64,000 nt of DNA from NCBI RefSeq assembly GCF_002776525.5, contig NC_045447.1:26429442-26493441 (forward strand), given 5' to 3'. Below are positions 34,873 to 46,388 of this stretch, in pieces. Made by a program: the position numbers and the translations under genes. The first letter of the stretch is position 1. Every line of letters begins with the position of its first letter. The stretch is from Piliocolobus tephrosceles (lineage: Eukaryota > Chordata > Mammalia > Primates > Cercopithecidae). The notes beneath the pieces were generated by a model, which worked only from the letters and a program-made list of their open reading frames with translations, had not been told where the DNA came from and did not search any database.

Positions 34873-35521
34873 GCAGAGCTCCATTCTACTAAGAGGGAAG
34901 GAGGCGAGGATGATGCCTATCATGGCTGATTTGATATCTGATGGCAGGAAGCTGAAGGAATTTATGTCTGCAGGCTTCTACTACCTCTGTCAAAGAGCAA
35001 GTGGAATTATCTGCTGACACTGGCAGGGAAGAGGTGAAGGGAAATATGGGAGATTTCAGGAACACTGAGAAAGTTTAAAATAGTCACTGTGGAAAATGCA
35101 GCAGTAAGCTGACCATGAAAATACAGAATTCTGAAGTGTTGCTTAAACCTCAGCTGAAGTGGGGCAATAGTCAATTTCTGCTGGTACAGAACCACCCAGG
35201 TGGTGTGATTTTTTTTTTTTTTCCTTTCCTCCCTCAAAACTTAGCAGCCTGGATGCAGCTGTGGAGCAGCCAGCGAGTTTGATTCAGCCAGGACTAGTCT
35301 TTTGACAGGTGATGGCATAAGCACAAAGTGTCCAGCAAGTTTAGGACACAAGCAAGAGAGTGACTAAAGCCATGGATGATGGATTCCAAGGATGGCAAGG
35401 AAGTAAGAAAAGGAAGGCAAGATGGATTAAGATAAAGCAGAGAGGACGAAGAATAAAAAAGTTTGTGTATAATGAGGCTGAGGTAGCTTTTTTTTTTTAA
35501 ACATAAATTTTATCTGTTTCT

Positions 35522-35695
35522 TACTTTTATTTGTTTGAGATGCGTCTCACTATGTGGTCCAGGCTGGAGTGCAGTGGTTATTCACAGATGTGATCACAGT
35601 GTACTACAGTCTTGAACTCTTGGGCTCAAGTGATCCTCCAGCCTCAGCCTCCTGAGTAACTGCGATTACAGCTGCATGCCACCATCCCTGGCAGC
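35522..35695 (-). mobile_element. Alu, partial
   Basis: Antisense arm starting TTTGAGATGCGTCTCACTAT. Confidence 0.78.
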
Positions 35696-35776
35696 TAGTT
35701 CTTAAGCTATTATTAACATGGGTAAATTTTATATGGAGAAGAACAATATTAATTGGTTTTTAAAAGCTAACTATCA

Positions 35777-36066
35777 TCCAGGCACAATGGCTCACACGTG
35801 CAATCTCAGCACTTTGGGAGGAGGCTGAGGCAGGAGGATCGCTTGAGGCTAGGAGTTTGAGACCAGCCTGGGCAACATGGCAAAACCCCACCTCTACTAA
35901 AAATACAAAAATTAGCCATGTGTGATGGTGGGTGCCTTTAATCCCAGCTACTTGGAAGGCTGAGAAGCAGGAGAATCACTTGAACCCGGGAGGCAGAGGT
36001 TGCAGTGAGCCCAGATCACACCACTGCACTCCAGCCTGGGCAACAAAGCGAGACTCCATCTCAAAA
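35777..36066 (+). mobile_element. AluS
   Basis: CATCCAGGCACAATGGCTCA; lies 82 bp from an antisense partial Alu. Confidence 0.92.
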
Positions 36067-36328
36067 AAATAATAATAAATTTTAAAAAACAAAAACGTAA
36101 AAAAAGGTGACTGCCTTCAGACTGACTTGTTAATGTCAAAGATAAAAGTGGCAAGGTGCCTATAGTTGATAGATTACTGTATCATATTACCTGTCATGAT
36201 CCATACACCCTTCTAAGCAGGATTTTCTCTCAAATATGCCAGGGTTATATAACACTGGGAATATTGGTAATAAAATTTTACTTTACATGTGTCCATATGC
36301 ACTGATCTTAATCTAGAAATAAAGATCA

Positions 36329-36436
36329 TTGGGAGGCTGAAGTTGGAGGATCACTTGAGCTCAGGAGGTCGAGGCTGAAGTGAGCCATGATCATGCCATT
36401 GCCCTCCAGCCTGGGTGACAAAGACTCCATCTCAAA
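36329..36436 (+). mobile_element. Alu right-arm fragment
   Basis: TTGGGAGGCTGAAGTTGGAG to CTCCATCTCAAAG. Confidence 0.82.
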
Positions 36437-36617
36437 GAAACAACAACAAAAACAAGTTAATAGTTATAGGTGCTGTTCTTGAATGTCTACATTCAAGAGT
36501 AAGGGTCTTGAATGCAGCCAACTATCCAGGGCATCACTGTTGGAGGCTGATTTTCTTCCAAAGGAAACACCCCATTTTGTTTCATAAAAACTTCAGATTA
36601 CCAGATGCAGTCCTTAC

Positions 36618-36767
36618 CGGAGAGTTCAAACAGATAGATTGCTTGAGTGGCTTTAACAATATCATCACTGAGAGAATCCTTAACAATTCTAAATGTTTTT
36701 TCCACAGCTCCAGAACATGGTTTTGGTTGCGGTTGCGGTTTCTCTTCTTTGAATTCTGGAACAGCAC
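36618..36767 (-). CDS. HSDL2: HSDL2 coding exon, linker and start of SCP2 domain
   Basis: A 150-nt phase 1-1 exon with acceptor ATCTTATAG and donor TCCG|GTAAGG. It begins AVPEFKEEKPQPQPKPCSG, a proline/glutamine-rich hinge, then AVEKTFRIVKDSLSDDIVK and ATQAIYLFELSG, the first helix and strand of the SCP2 (sterol carrier protein 2) domain. The hinge is written by an imperfect CAACCG hexamer repeat. Human, as I remember it, reads EKLQLQPKPRSG here, so the hinge is where this sequence diverges most. The length is a multiple of three. Confidence 0.95.
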
Positions 36768-37065
36768 CTATAAGATATTATTCAAGCAAATGACCTTAAT
36801 GCTTGGCAGTGAAGGACCACACACAGAATTAATTAATCAGCAGGACAGACTTGCCACCAATTAGACCTATTTGACCAAAATGACTTTAAATGCATTAAGT
36901 GGCATGTAAAAGCATAAATCATATTGACAGAATAACAGTCAAACACACATCAATTGTGACTATAAATGTAAATGGTTTATACTCTCCAAATAAAAGGCTG
37001 ACTTTCAGATTAGGTTAAAAATACAACTAAACTATAAATATTCATTATAAACAGACCTTCTATAT

Positions 37066-37429
37066 CTGAGCACTTTGGGAGGCCAAGGCCGGGCGTGGTG
37101 GCTCATGCGTGTAATTCCAGCACTTTGGGAGGCCAAGGCNNNNNNNNNNGCGTGGTGGCTCATGCGTGTAATTCCAGCACTTTGGGAGGCCAAGGCGGGT
37201 GGATCACTTAGCCCAGGAGTTCAAGACCAGCCTGGGCAACATGGAGAAACCCCGTCTCTACAAAAAATACAAAAATTAGCTGGGCATGGTGGTTGGTGTC
37301 TGTAGTCCTAGCTACTTGGGAGGCTGAGGTGAGAGGATCACTTGAGCCTGGGAGGTGGAGGCTGCAGTGAGCCGAGATCACGCCACTGCACTCCAGCCTG
37401 GGTGACAGAAGCGGACTCTGTCTCAAAAA
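37066..37429 (+). mobile_element. AluS with assembly duplication
   Basis: 5' box present up to three times because of the 10-N join; the body from 37,150 is normal. Confidence 0.9.
37093..37196. other. 10-N gap with identical 47-bp flanks
   Basis: Positions 37,093-37,139 and 37,150-37,196 are identical Alu 5'-end sequence either side of ten Ns. A further partial copy of the box (CACTTTGGGAGGCCAAGGC) ends at 37,089. This is probably a scaffolding duplication. Confidence 0.85.
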
Positions 37430-38072
37430 AATAAATAAACAGACCTAAACACAGCTACTGGAGTATTAGGGATGATAATCAATCACTCCTTTGTCAATTT
37501 CTCTGAGTTCTAAAACCAAATGAGAACAAAAAGACACTGGAATCAGAAAGATGGGAATCAAAATATCAGCTGTGGAATTAGTGGAGCTATACTGGAGACT
37601 GTAGCTTGAATCAACACCCAAGTGTGCTTTCTAATCACTCTACCTCTATATTCAGTCTATTCACATAGTCCTTTCACCCATGGATTGATCCTGCATCCTC
37701 CCATCACAGGTTAGAAATGCTCTGTTAAATAGAGATGATGTAAAAAACTGAGGACAGCCTGCTCAAAAAGAGAATGCTCAGAAGGGTCTGACATACAACC
37801 TCAAGTTCTCCCCATCTCACTTATTCAGATTGATCCTCCTAGTAGATGAAAAGGGAGGTTAAACTATTAGCCCCCTGACTAACAGGCTGCCCTCTCTGAA
37901 AACACTAGGTCACGGGAATGGAGGTTGCCTGCAACATTTTAAAACTTGCATTCACTTAACCCATTGGCTATAACAACTTAACATATGATGTTAAGTCAGG
38001 GGAGAAGACAGCAGTTCATAGGACTGCTTTGCTCCCATATAATGATGCTGCCCCCCAGTACTGTCACTGTTT

Positions 38073-38098
38073 GTGTATGTATGTATGTATGTATGTAT
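38073..38098. repeat. (TATG)n microsatellite
   Basis: About six TATG units abutting the Alu at 38,095. Confidence 0.9.
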
Positions 38099-38391
38099 TT
38101 TTGAGATTTGTCTCAAAATCTCGCTTTGTCACCCAGGCTGGAGTGCAGTGATTTGATCTCAGCTCACTGCAACCTCCGTCTCCCGGTTCAAGCGATTCTC
38201 CTGCTTCAGCCTCCCAAGTAGCTGAGACTACAGGTGCCCACCACCATGCCCGGCTAACTTTTGAATTTTTAGTAGAGACAGGGTTTCACTATGTTGGCCA
38301 GGCTGGTCTCAAACTCCTGATCTCAGGTGATCTGCCCACCTTGGCCTCACAGAGTGCTGGGATTGCAGGTGTGAGCCACCATGCCCAGACT
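38095..38391 (-). mobile_element. AluS
   Basis: A duplicated GAGATTTGTCTCAAAATCTC lies at the head, after a TATG run. Confidence 0.92.
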
Positions 38392-38739
38392 CTGTTCCTT
38401 TACTTATCATCCTAGAATCACATAGGGGCAGCTAAGTAGTTGCCCCCAGAAACAGGTAAGAACAATTCATTAATTAACTCCAAGGCCAATCTGTGCTCTG
38501 GCTGAAGGCGAAACTCTTTCTCAACTCAAATTATACACAGCCATCTTGTCTAATACAATTCCCCAAAGGTTAGTAAATGAAATCTAATTGACAGCATAAA
38601 GATACTCCATAGTACAAAGTAAGCTATTAATTCATAAAGTATACTGAATATAAATTGCCTTTCATTATGATGTTTCCACAAATTAAAAAATAAACCCTTT
38701 TCCTTTTATAAGTTAAAGTACACACAGATATTAGAGATG

Positions 38740-39060
38740 AAAGCCTTAAAGAATTTCTTTAGCCTGTTTTATTATTGTTTTAAAATTTACTACAGTGTAC
38801 CCCTTTATTGTCTGCACTGGGGGCAATCCACTTCTCCTGCCTTGCCCTTAGCATGGCGCTGCTTTTTATTGATGTGTAATATACATTCAGAAACAGTGAT
38901 CAGGTGTATCCAGACCAAAATTTATATAAGAAAGTGAAAACATCGTGTCATCACCACCTAGGTCAAGAAAGAGGACATTACAGGTATCCCAGAAGCCCAC
39001 TCCGCAACCCCTCCTAATTGCTAACACCATGTATTAGTTTTGTCTCATGTTTATCTTCAA
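38740..39060 (-). mobile_element. Old L1 3'-UTR remnant, antisense
   Basis: TTATTGATGTGTAATATACA, CATCACCACCTAGGTCAAGA and CCCAGAAGCCCACTCC follow the reverse order of L1M 3' UTRs. Confidence 0.5.
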
Positions 39061-39663
39061 ATAAATAGAATCAATCACACAGTATCTATTTTTATATGCC
39101 TGCCGAACCTTCAAAACTCTTCCAAAAAATGCAAGAGGAGGGAACACTTTCTAATTAATCATGTGAGGCCAGTATTACCATGACACCAAGCCAGACACAG
39201 ACATACAAGAAAACTGACTAGGGTAGACAGACAATATGCAAATGCATATACATGCATACATACATAAAATTAAGTCGGGAAGTGATGGGTTCTACTTAAG
39301 AACTGGGATAGAATGTAAGACTATTTTAGTTAAGATAGTTTTTGAAATAGACACTGAATTAAACAATATAAGGCTGAATATGTAAATACATACACACGTA
39401 CATATTTATTCTACAATTTGAAAACATAAATTTGGCCAGTAGTTCATCTTCACCAGTTAAATTTGAAAAAGGTATTCCCCATGCTTCAATGATAACACCT
39501 AAGACTTTCTAACCTTTGCAGTGCTTATTTGAGCAAGGCCACTTCCCAGTTATTTTCCAAGTGTACACCAGTGTAAGTGAGTGGGACACATTACTATTAA
39601 TATAAGGTATTATTATGTAGAAGCCAATTTTAAAATTGAGCTATGAATTCCAATATTTATCTG

Positions 39664-39948
39664 TTTATTTATTTATTGTTTTTTGAGACAGGGGCTTACT
39701 CTATCACCCAGGCTGAAGTTAAGTGGTACAATCAAGGTTCACTGCAGCCTCAACTTCCTGAGTTCAAGCTTCCTGAGTAGCTGGGACCACAGGCATGTGC
39801 CACTATGCCCAGCTAATTTTTTGTATTTTTTGTAGAGACAGGGTTTCACTATGTTGGCCAGGCTGGTCTCGAACTCCTAGACTCAAGCGATCCACCCGCC
39901 TCAGCCACCCATGACTGGGATTACAGACATGAGCTACTGCATCCGGCC
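39664..39948 (-). mobile_element. AluJ-like
   Basis: (TTTA)n head, TTGAGACAGGGGCTTACTCT; an internal deletion near 39,765. Confidence 0.9.
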
Positions 39949-40229
39949 TCAAAAAGTTGTTTTTGAAGACATGGAGAACATTCACAATAATTAAGTAATG
40001 TTAAATTAAATGAGAGTCTATGCAATTAAACATAATATAAATAAAGCTTCTTTCAAGAAAAAAAAACAATATGAACCTACTGGTAAAATACTTAATTCTG
40101 GGTATACATTTTAAGTTATATGTGCAAAAAAAAAAAAAAAAAAAAGTAGTTGAAAGGAAATAAGCCAAAATATAAATGTACTTATAATTGGATTACAGGT
40201 ATTTTAAATTTTTTTCTTTGAGCTGTTCT

Positions 40230-40530
40230 ATACTTTTTTTTTTTTTTTTGAGACAGAGTCTTGCTGTGTCACCCAGGCTGGAGTGCGGTGGCGTGATCTC
40301 AGCCCACTGCAACCTCCACCTCCCAGGTTCAAGCAATTCTGGTGCCTCAGCCTCCCAAGTAGCTGGGATTACAGGCGCATACCACTGCACCCAACTAATT
40401 TTGTATTTTTATTTGAGACAGGGTTCCACCGTGTTGACCAGGCTGGTCTCAAACTCCCGACCTCAAGTGATTCGCTTACCTCAGCCTCCCAAAGTGCTGG
40501 GATTATAGGTGTGAGCCACTGCACCTGGCC
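40230..40530 (-). mobile_element. AluS
   Basis: 17-T head; TTGCTGTGTCACCCAGG; ends GCACCTGGCC. Confidence 0.93.
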
Positions 40531-40574
40531 TGTTCTATACTTTTTTATACTTCTGTATTAAGCTTTTCTTTTTA

Positions 40575-40724
40575 AAAATGTTTTTAATTTTTTTCTATTT
40601 GTAGAGATGGGGGTCTCGCTATGTTGCCCAGGCTGGTCTTGAACTCCTGTCCTCAAGTGATCATGCCGCCTCTGTCTCCCACAGTGTTATGATTACAGGT
40701 GTGAGCCCCTACATCATGCCCGTA
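40575..40724 (-). mobile_element. Alu, partial
   Basis: Only the TTTGTAGAGATGGGGGTCTC-to-GATTACAGGTGTGAG arm remains. Confidence 0.8.
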
Positions 40725-41017
40725 CTAAGCTTTTCTATACAAACTAATTTAAAATGCTATCAAAATTGAGTAAAGTATATAACAAAATCGATTGGCTGTA
40801 GCCAAAACTATGTTAAGGGGATAAATGCAAAAACTTTATTTCATTATTTTAAAAGAAATAACAATAAAGTATTAGCCCAACAAGTAAGAACAGGAACAAA
40901 AGCGACCTCAAAGAAAGGAGAAAACAATAAAGCAAAAGTAAAAAAAGTAAGGAATCAGATGGTTGCACAATTCTGGGAAGATGCTAAAAATCATTAGACA
41001 CTTTCGAATGGTGAATT

Positions 41018-41311
41018 TTTTTTTTTTTTAAACAGAGGTTCACTCTGGCGCCCCGTCTGGAGTGCAGTGACATGATTTTGGCTCACTGCAACCTCCACCT
41101 CCTGGGCTCAAGTGATTCTCCTGCCTCAGCCTCCCGAGTAACTGGGATTACAGATGTGCACCACCACACCCAGCTAATTTTTTGTATTTTTAGTAGAGAC
41201 AGGATTTTGCCTGTTGCCCAGGCTGGTCTTGAACTCCTGAGCTCAGACAATCTGCCTGCCTCAGCCTCCCAAAGTGCTAGGATTACAGGCATAAGCCACC
41301 GTGCCCAGCCT
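41018..41311 (-). mobile_element. AluS
   Basis: T-rich head; GCCCCGTCTGGAGTGCAGTG; ends GTGCCCAGCC. Confidence 0.92.
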
Positions 41312-41515
41312 AAAATGGTGAATTTTTTGGTGTATGTAAGTTATATCTCAGGTTGTTTTTAAAGAGATAATGAATCAGAAAAGAGAAAAGCTGTAGAATT
41401 AAACATGAAATAAAATTTAAAATCTGGTGCTTTTGAGAAAAAAAGTAATAAGATACCATAAAATAAGCAACTGATCAAGAAAAAAGAAAAATAATTTTTA
41501 AAACAGAGGAAAGAG

Positions 41516-41800
41516 GCCGGGCGCAGAGGCTCACACCTGTAATCCTAGCACTTTGGGAGGCTGAGGTGGGTGGATCACCTGAGGTCAGGAGTTTGAGAAC
41601 AGCCTGACCAACACGGTGAAACCCCGTCTCTACTAAAAATACAAAAATTAGCTGGGCATGGTGGCGGGTGCCTGTAAGCTACTCAGGAGGCTGAGGCACG
41701 AGAATTCCTTGAACCTGGGAGGTGGGGGTTGCAGTGAGCTGAAATCATGCCACTACATTCCAGCCTGGGTGACAGAGTGAGACTTTGTCTCAAAAGAAAA
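41516..41800 (+). mobile_element. AluS
   Basis: GGCCGGGCGCAGAGGCTCAC start. Confidence 0.93.
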
Positions 41801-42040
41801 AATGAAAAAACAAAGGAAAGAGATAAAACAGTTTGAAAACTTTAAAAAGCTGTGTAAGTGAAATACTACATGTCAACTCTTAAATAGGTTTTGAAACTTC
41901 AAATGGGTAATTTTGGTTTTTTTATGTTTTAAAAAGCCTATAATTGAATAAAATAAAAGTTCTGAAAGAAATAACTTCAGAAGAGACCCAAATGACTTAG
42001 TAGGTATTTCAAACCTTCAAAGAAGAGAGCATAGAAAAAG

Positions 42041-42341
42041 GCCGGGTGTGGTGGCTCATGCTTGTAATCTCAGCACTTTTGGGAGGTCAAGGCAGGTGGA
42101 TCACGAGGTCAGGAGATTGAGACCATCCTGGCTAACACAATGAAACCCTGTCTCTACTAAAAATAAAAAAATAAAAATAAAATTATCCAGGCATGGTGGC
42201 GCGAGCCTGTAATCCCAGCTACTCAAGAGGCTGAGGCAGGAGAATCGCTTGAACCCAGGTGGCGCAGGTTGCAGTGAGCCAAGAAAACGCCACTGCATCC
42301 AGCCTGGGCAACAGAACGGACTCCATCTCAATAAAAAAAAA
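42041..42341 (+). mobile_element. AluS/Y
   Basis: GGCCGGGTGTGGTGGCTCAT; expanded AAAATAAAAAAATAAA linker. Confidence 0.93.
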
Positions 42342-42689
42342 AAGGAAGAAAGAGCACAGAAAGAGAACATTACCCATTTAACATATTTAAAATGTAACAA
42401 GTTTATAACACTAAAAAAAGTAGATACCAATCTAACTTCTCTGATTAAAAAAAAGTCCATCTTATACAAATGTTAACACCTTACTTATGGTAAAATCTGA
42501 AGATTTTTCTAATTAAGAATAAAATAAGGATAATTAAAATAAAATAGTTTTAATGAACTCCTGGAAGTTCAAGTCAGTGTATTAAGATATATGCCAGAAA
42601 CAATCCTTCAAAGATATTATTATATGCAGACAAGAAGTTATACCATGTAGAAAATCCAAGATAATTAATAATAACTACAGCAACCAATA

Positions 42690-43110
42690 GTTATGGGGGC
42701 TTCCTGCATCAAATGTACAATATGATGTACTATCACTCTTATTCCTCACAGTAATTACGCAAGGAAAGCAAGCGGTGACAAAACTGTTTCAGAGAGCTGA
42801 AGTGATGTGCCCAAAATGACAGATGTAAGTGGCAGGCACCGGATTTGAACCCATATCTGTCTTACTCCAAAGTTTGTGCTTTCAATGAGTACTCACTCTC
42901 TCTCAGAAACTATTAGATGTCTTTAAAAACAGCAACAAAAAGCTCATGATGGTGACCAGATACAGAACATACAAAAGTTAATTTCCCCCTTTTTATTGTT
43001 AACTTGCCTTGTTCCAGAAAGCATTTCAATTTGTTTAATAAAAACAAATGCAATTCAAGATTAAATCCAGGCAGTCTGACTCCAGAGCCTGCAGTTTTAT
43101 CCACTGAGTA
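42690..43110 (-). repeat. MIR remnants (two adjacent pieces)
   Basis: 42,690-42,890 has GAGCTGAAGTGATGTGCCCA and CACCGGATTTGAACCC. A second tail at about 43,055-43,110 reads CAGGCAGTCTGACTCCAGAG. Confidence 0.6.
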
Positions 43111-43207
43111 ATAAATATGTCCTCAACATTTTCTTCTGTGTTTAGCAATCTAATTTTTTATATAGCCAACATAAAAGCTGAGCACAGTGCTGAGATGTGA
43201 AACTCAC

Positions 43208-43268
43208 CAGAAGTTGACCAAGCAAAGGCTGCTAAAGCAAGGGCAGCGAAGACGCAGGGTTCCTTCAT
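43208..43268 (-). CDS. Candidate first coding exon encoding a signal peptide
   Basis: ATG at 43,268 opens a 61-nt segment encoding MKEPCVFAALALAAFAWSTS plus one base, then a good donor, TCTG|GTGAGT. Residues 5-15 form a hydrophobic h-region after a Lys/Glu start, typical of a secreted protein's first exon. Upstream is TATTTATA (about 43,325-43,335), which would place a start site some 30 nt before the ATG. A CACCTG E-box with TTACCC lies further upstream. I could not find matching downstream exons and do not recognise the protein. It could be a relic of a duplicated secreted-protein gene, an unannotated gene nested in HSDL2, or chance. Confidence 0.3.
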
Positions 43269-43321
43269 GTTTCCGGGCAGGTCATGTGTTTCGTTTTAGC
43301 AGTTACACCAGAGAACTGAGT

Positions 43322-43340
43322 CTGTCATATAAATAACTGC
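43322..43340 (-). promoter_or_regulatory. TATA-like box upstream of candidate exon
   Basis: Minus-strand TATTTATATGAC, about 60 nt upstream of the ATG at 43,268. Its position fits a focused promoter for the signal-peptide exon. Further upstream (about 43,357-43,380) the minus strand carries CACCTGAAGTAGTTACCC, resembling the bipartite E-box/TC-box of pancreatic PTF1 sites. Both are inferences from short motifs. Confidence 0.3.
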
Positions 43341-44185
43341 TGGAACCCCTCCCTTCCTAGTGGGTAACTACTTCAGGTGATTTGTATATTAGTCAAGGTA
43401 TATCATCTACATATGAAGTGCCAAGGAGATTGCAGCAAAAACTTTAGTTTATCCCTGAAAGACATTTGTCAAGAGATAAATTGCATAATTTATCACCTGG
43501 ATTATTGAGACGTAAACATGATGAGTTTGCACAAGAGAAAAAAAAAAACTTCAGGAGACAAAAAAAAAACCAATGATAGATTTTAAAGGTGCAGCCATCA
43601 GACTACAAAAATGTAAGCCGGAATGGGAAATAAATATTTATAGAACTCCAATACACAAAAGAAGATGACATATGGCTGGTAGTCCCTGACACAGGCTCTC
43701 CTAACTTCACACTGAATAAATATAAAAATGCACACGCAAAAAAGGGGAAATACTGAACATCACCTAGACTGATACACAATCTATTGTCTGAATCTAGGAG
43801 GAGAGGTTCAGCAGCTCTAGTCAGCCTCAGAAAGACAGGTCTCCTATGCTTTCCCTCATGAAAGATCTCAAAGAAAAAAATCTCTGCCCACCCGAACAAA
43901 GAAGAGAAGCTCATGCTGGATCAGACTCTGGGCTTGTACCAACTAAGATCAGGAGCCGTCTCTCTGTTTTACACACGCTACTTTTCAAGACACACTCTAT
44001 ATGATTCCTCATCCTCATCTTTCAAATCCAGTTCCAAAGCTTGTAGCTCCCAAATAAGATAAGCAGACAGTAGGGGAGTCCTGCAGTGCAGCATCCTGGG
44101 AAGTACATGCCCCAAGGCATGGCTGACAAGGATGGGGAGGGGAAGAACCCTGGCAGCAGAGCATTCCAGGAGAGAGTAGTTTTTG

Positions 44186-44502
44186 TGTTTTTGTTGTGTT
44201 TCATGTTGTTTTTGAGATAGGATCTCCCTCTGTCACCCGGGCTGGAGTGCAATGGCACAATCACAGCTCGCTGCAACCTTGAACTCCTGGGTTCAAGTGA
44301 TCCTCCTGCCTCAGCCTCCCAAGTACCTGAGACCACAGGTACGTACCACCACACCTGGCTATTGTTAAAAATTTTTTGTAGAAATGGGATCTTGCTATTG
44401 CTATATTGCTCAGGCTCATCTAGAACTCCTGGCCTCAGGTGATCCTCCCACCACAGCCTCCCAAAGTGCTGGAATTACAGGCTTTAGCCACTGAGCCAGG
44501 CC
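44186..44502 (-). mobile_element. AluJ-like
   Basis: GTTTTTGAGATAGGATCTCC head; ends CACTGAGCCAGGCC. Confidence 0.9.
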
Positions 44503-45017
44503 TGGAGTGTAGTTTTAAACAGAGGAAGTAAAGGAAGGTCACATGTCAGCCTTGCACACTGGCCTAAGCTATTTGCCCAACAGGTGCTACATCTGAAACT
44601 ACAGCTCAGAAAAAGGAATTCCTCCATATGGACAGGGAGTGGAGCCAAAAGCAACCTACACATTCCTGCCTTTGACTACACTAGCTCTAGAGATACCTCC
44701 TACTATGAGGAAGAATTAATGGGAAAAAAAATAACCTGATGCCTATGAAAAAAATTGTATGCTACAAGGCAATGGAGGCTACTCTGAAGAGCAAGATCTA
44801 AAACTAACTTACAAGAATTCTTCCACATGGAAACTATATCATTATGATGTGTCAATACAGACTCATCAGTTGTGACAAATGTGCCACTCTGGTAGAGGAT
44901 GCTGCTAAGGAAGGAAGTTATGCATGTGTGGGGGCAGGCGGGTATATGGGATATTTCTATACCTTCCTCTCAGTTTTGCTGTGAAATCTAAAACTGCTCT
45001 AGAAAAAATAAAGCTTT

Positions 45018-45303
45018 GGCCAGGCACATGCCTGTAATCCCAGCACTTTGGGAGGCCAAGGTGGGCAGATCACCTGAGGTCAGAAGTTTGAGACCAGCCT
45101 GGCCAACGTGGCGAAACCCCATCTCTACTAAAAATACAAAATTAGCCAGGCGTGGTGGCACACCCATGTAATCCCAGTTACTAGGGAGGCTGAGGGAGGA
45201 GAATTGCTCGAACCTGGGAGGTGGAGGTTGCAGTGAGCCGAGATCATGCCACTGCACTCCAGCGTGGGCAACAGAGAGAGACTCTGTCTCAAAAAAATAA
45301 ATA
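45018..45303 (+). mobile_element. AluS
   Basis: GGCCAGGCACATGCCTGTAA, a short deletion in the first box. Confidence 0.92.
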
Positions 45304-45674
45304 AATAAAGCCTTAAAAAAAAAAACTATATGAAACAGGGACAGAAAGTTATATATAACTGGCTGAGATGAAAAGACAATAGGATAAAATAAAAGAGGAA
45401 GTGAGAGAAATATAAGCACCATAGCAAATTAAAATAACCATTTGAGACAATATGGAAGAGAAACTAAGCTATAGAACATCTTACCAGACTGTCCTTTTCA
45501 ATACAAAGGACAAACTTTAAAAGGTCTCCAGAATACAGGAGAGAAAGCCGGAACCAATGAGAAGTGGTGCTAACTACAGGGAAAGGGTAAGGGGAGCCAG
45601 GGTAAGAATAAGTGTTTCTGAGAATCAAGAACAAATGGAACAGAAGCAATTAAAACTGTAACTGAAGGAAAATA

Positions 45675-45968
45675 GGCCCAGCGCCATAGCTCATGCCTGT
45701 AATCCCAGCATGTTGGGAGGCCAAGGCAGGATGATTGTTTGAGGCCAGGAGTTTGAGACCAGCCTGGGCAATATAATAAGATTCCCTCTTTACAAAAATT
45801 TAAAAATTAGCTGGACGTGGTGGCATGCACCTCTAGTCCCAGCTACTGGGGAGGCTGAGGTGAGAGGATTGTTTAAGTCCAGGACTTTGAGGGCTGCAGT
45901 GGGCTATGATCGAGCCACTGCACTCCAGCTTGGGTGACAGGGTGAGACCCAGTCTCTAAAACAAATAA
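45675..45968 (+). mobile_element. AluJ-like
   Basis: GGCCCAGCGCCATAGCTCAT; faces an antisense Alu 120 bp away. Confidence 0.9.
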
Positions 45969-46089
45969 AAAATAAAAATAAGAATAAGCTGGAAGTCAAA
46001 AAAAAAAAAAAAAGACTGAGTGGGCTCCCTGTGTTCCAGTGGAGAGTAGGGGTGGGGGGAATCAATGAAGAAATAATGGTATTGTGTTT

Positions 46090-46388
46090 TTTGTTTGCTT
46101 GTTTTTTGAGACAGGGTCTCACTCTCTCACACAGGCTGGAGTTCACTGGCTTGATCATAGCTCACTGCAATCTCAAACTCCTGAACTCAAGTGATCCTCC
46201 CACCTCAGCCTCCCAAGTCGCTGGAACTACAGGCATGCACCATCACACCCAGCTAATTTTTGTACTTTTTGTAGAGACAAGGTCTCGCCATGTTGCCCAG
46301 ACTACTTTTGAACTCCTGGGCTCAAGCAATCCTCCCACCTCAGCCTCCCAAAGTGCTGAGACTACAGGCATGAGCCACTATGCCTGGT
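46090..46388 (-). mobile_element. AluJ-like, inverted partner of 45,675
   Basis: TTTTTTGAGACAGGGTCTCA to TATGCCTGG. Confidence 0.9.

Larger units (their letters stand above)
31326..36617 (-). other. HSDL2: HSDL2 intron (5.3 kb)
   Basis: Holds an L1 3'-end fragment split by an AluY, an L2 fragment in antisense orientation with recognisable reverse-transcriptase codons, a MER5A-like DNA transposon and seven Alu pieces. 32,460-33,100 is old-repeat-like and includes a directly repeated 22-nt stretch (32,660 and 32,697). 34,880-35,490 and 36,090-36,328 have no recognised feature. Confidence 0.9.

Noticed and set aside
36415..36864. 149-codon plus-strand frame overlapping an HSDL2 exon
   Set aside because: Antisense shadow of the true minus-strand HSDL2 exon at 36,618-36,767.
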